From: Lachnospiraceae bacterium
GTDB lineage: Bacteria > Bacillota > Clostridia > Lachnospirales > Lachnospiraceae
Direction of reading: 5' to 3'
Assembly: GCA_016283755.1 (NCBI GenBank)
Contig: JAEENO010000017.1
Coordinates: forward strand, 1-64,000
Length of the DNA stretch: 64,000 nt
Part shown: positions 62,237 through 64,000 of the stretch, in pieces
How the letters are laid out: each line of letters begins with the position of its first letter
How positions within the stretch are numbered: the first letter of the stretch is position 1
Translations under genes and position numbers: made by a program
Notes under the pieces: model-generated
The model's input: the letters and a program-made list of their open reading frames with translations, nothing else
What the model was told of the DNA's origin: nothing
Databases searched by the model: none

Positions 62237-62268
62237 AAATAGGGCGGAAAATAAAATCCGCCCTATTT
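62237..62268 (-). terminator. Intrinsic terminator after rpsO
   Basis: AAATAGGGCGGAttttattttCCGCCCTATTT. Confidence 0.8.
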
Positions 62269-62286
62269 TTAATCTCGTATACGAGA

Positions 62287-62553
62287 TTATTTTCTGATTC
62301 CTAAACGTGAAATAAGTTCACGATATCTGTTGATATCCTTGTTCTTTAAGTAAGCAAGTAAACTACGTCTCTGACCAACCATCTTTAAAAGACCACGTCT
62401 GCTGTGATGATCCTTGTCATTAGCCTTTAAATGCTCTGTAAGCTCTTTGATTCTCTCTGTAAGAAGAGCAATCTGTACTTCAGGTGAACCTGTGTCGCCT
62501 GTGCCTCTGCCGTACTCGGCAATAATAGCCTGTTTCTTTTCCTTAGAAATCAT
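62287..62553 (-). CDS. rpsO: 30S ribosomal protein S15
   Basis: [43 protein letters not shown]. Confidence 0.98.
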   Translation of the reverse strand: MISKEKKQAIIAEYGRGTGDTGSPEVQIALLTERIKELTEHLKANDKDHHSRRGLLKMVGQRRSLLAYLKNKDINRYRELISRLGIRK

Positions 62554-62564
62554 TTTAAAATCCT

Positions 62565-62650
62565 CCTATAATCTGTCAGCAAAAGCGCCAAATACCAAGT
62601 ATCGGGTCGGAGTGTCCCAAAACATAGCAAAAGGCTACTGCTAACCATAA
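62565..62650 (-). ncRNA. Candidate rpsO (S15) leader
   Basis: Leader between nlpC terminator and rpsO with GUUAGCA...UGCUGAC closing complementarity and internal small hairpins; position only, no family match made. Confidence 0.35.
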
Positions 62651-62657
62651 TACAAAA

Positions 62658-62683
62658 GACATTCTATCATAAATAGAATGTCT
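62658..62683 (-). terminator. Intrinsic terminator after NlpC/P60 gene
   Basis: AGACATTCTATttatgATAGAATGTCTTTTGT on minus strand. Confidence 0.7.
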
Positions 62684-62712
62684 TGTAAATACAATATTTA
62701 AGTATTCTTACA

Positions 62713-63816
62713 TTAATCCGGAAGAATACGAACAACTCTTATTATCGATCTGTATGAACAGCTCGAAATCTTGATACCGTCACGCTTATTGCTTGCGTGT
62801 ACTATCTGTCCGTTACCGATGTAAATTGCAACATGTCCGATTGTTCCACCGTGTCCGTAGAAGAAAAGGTCACCCGGCTTAGCTTCCGAAGCCTTAATTC
62901 TTGTACCCATCTGTGCCTGTGAACCGGAATAATGAGGAAGTGAATAACCGAACTGCTGATATACCTTCATTGTGAAACCTGAACAGTCGATACCGTTGGT
63001 AAGTGATGTACCGCCCCATACATATCTGTTGCCCACATACTTAAGAGCAAACTGTACAAGCTTAATTCTTAAATCCGATACTCCCGAGCCAAAATACAAC
63101 TCAGAAAGTGTCATACCCTTCTTAAGTTCATAAGAAATGGTACAATAATCAGCTGCTACATAACCTTCATCATCATCTACGTTAACCTTAACCCAACCGT
63201 CAAGAATCTCAACTATCTCAAGCTGCTCACCCTTGCCGACTGTAGTCATAATTGATGAATCCGTAGACGGATTGGAACGAACTCTTAAGCAGTCTGTTGT
63301 AACTGTTACAACGTGACGTGCAACCTCATTAACGAGCTCGAGTGCTTCATCTCCGTATACAAGATACTCAGCCGAAATATATCCCTTACAATTACCGGAC
63401 TCAATTCTTGCCCAGCCGTTCTCAATCTCAAAAACTTCACATCCGCAATTGTTGGTAATCTTACCTACAATCTTACCATCCTTTGACGGCTCTTCCCTAA
63501 CATTGAGGTTACCCTCTACCTGTACGATACCGAGATTAATATAACCGCAGATTGTTCTGTTACCGTCTTCATTATATGAAATAAGTTCATCAGCTACACC
63601 ACCGTTACCGGACATAAGTGAAAGTGATGTCTGATTGGCTCTTACAGATGCAACCGTCTTCATAAGCTGATATGAAAAGGCTGCGGTAACACCTGCCTGT
63701 AATCTGTTATTCTCAATATCTGCATGTACTTCATTTGACATTCCCGCAAATGAAGAAGTAATTACCATAAATGTTATAAGCGCTCCCGCAATGAGCTTTC
63801 TTATCGGATTTTTCAT
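62713..63816 (-). CDS. Secreted SH3-domain NlpC/P60 peptidoglycan hydrolase
   Basis: Signal peptide; two SH3 motifs (LNVREEPSKDGKIVGKI; LRVRSNPSTDSSIMTTV); YVWGGTSLTNGIDCSGFTMKVYQQFGYSLPHYSGSQ. Confidence 0.94.
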   Translation of the reverse strand: MKNPIRKLIAGALITFMVITSSFAGMSNEVHADIENNRLQAGVTAAFSYQLMKTVASVRANQTSLSLMSGNGGVADELISYNEDGNRTICGYINLGIVQVEGNLNVREEPSKDGKIVGKITNNCGCEVFEIENGWARIESGNCKGYISAEYLVYGDEALELVNEVARHVVTVTTDCLRVRSNPSTDSSIMTTVGKGEQLEIVEILDGWVKVNVDDDEGYVAADYCTISYELKKGMTLSELYFGSGVSDLRIKLVQFALKYVGNRYVWGGTSLTNGIDCSGFTMKVYQQFGYSLPHYSGSQAQMGTRIKASEAKPGDLFFYGHGGTIGHVAIYIGNGQIVHASNKRDGIKISSCSYRSIIRVVRILPD

Positions 63817-63925
63817 TTTATTGAATACTCCTTACAAACATACTGATTTATAAACTTTAGTTATTATATCACTAAAAAAACACAAAGTCAAATTTTATGT
63901 AATAATTATGTAATAATTGCTCCTG

Positions 63926-64000
63926 CTAAATCGCCTCAACATCAGATTTTATCTGCATTTCAAGCTCTTCTATACTGTTAAATTTCTTCTCCGGACGGAT
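63926..64000 (-). CDS. ribF: C-terminal fragment of bifunctional riboflavin kinase/FAD synthetase (truncated by window edge)
   Basis: By-eye translation IRPEKKFNSIEELEMQIKSDVEAI*, typical RibF C-terminus, near rpsO. Confidence 0.7.
   Translation of the reverse strand: MRPEKKFNSIEELEMQIKSDVEAI

Overview
This is a roughly 64 kb low-GC Firmicute chromosomal segment. Gene order and protein content look like Clostridia, probably Lachnospiraceae; this is an inference from gene neighbourhoods, not a database result. It is almost entirely core housekeeping DNA, mostly on the minus strand. Content includes dtd, a XerS-like recombinase, divergent lexA / LysM (yneA-like), rsfS-yqeK-nadD-yhbY, obg, rpmA-prp-rplU, an RNase E/G, two TIGR-type radical-SAM proteins, recU, pseudouridine synthases, pepD, coaD-rsmD-cinA(C)-pgsA-rimO-rpoZ-gmk-yicC, rqcH, recG-fakA-asp23, rpmB, gerW, a U32 peptidase, zapA, ruvBA, miaB, the full rnfCDGEAB operon, cheR, rpsA-ispH-cmk, a Na+-pumping biotin decarboxylase cluster, scpBA, pnp-rpsO, an NlpC/P60 hydrolase and the 3' end of ribF. 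I saw no tRNA, rRNA, CRISPR array, prophage or IS element. The most interesting signals are: (1) ispH has no ATG/GTG/TTG start before its essential N-terminal Fe-S cysteine and sits in the -1 frame of cmk across an A9 slippery run, suggesting a frameshifted or fused Cmk-IspH; (2) a three-domain HisA/F-HisI-HisE-like protein has lost the signature metal/catalytic residues of HisI and some of HisE; (3) a long imperfect inverted repeat forms the pnp 5' leader; (4) the yicC operon leader begins at the predicted TSS with two competing hairpins; (5) a cluster of SOS boxes lies between lexA and a YneA-like gene; (6) a tandem hairpin array with mutually exclusive pairings lies downstream of the yprB-like gene; (7) a secreted protein carries four copies of an unrecognised repeat of about 110 aa.
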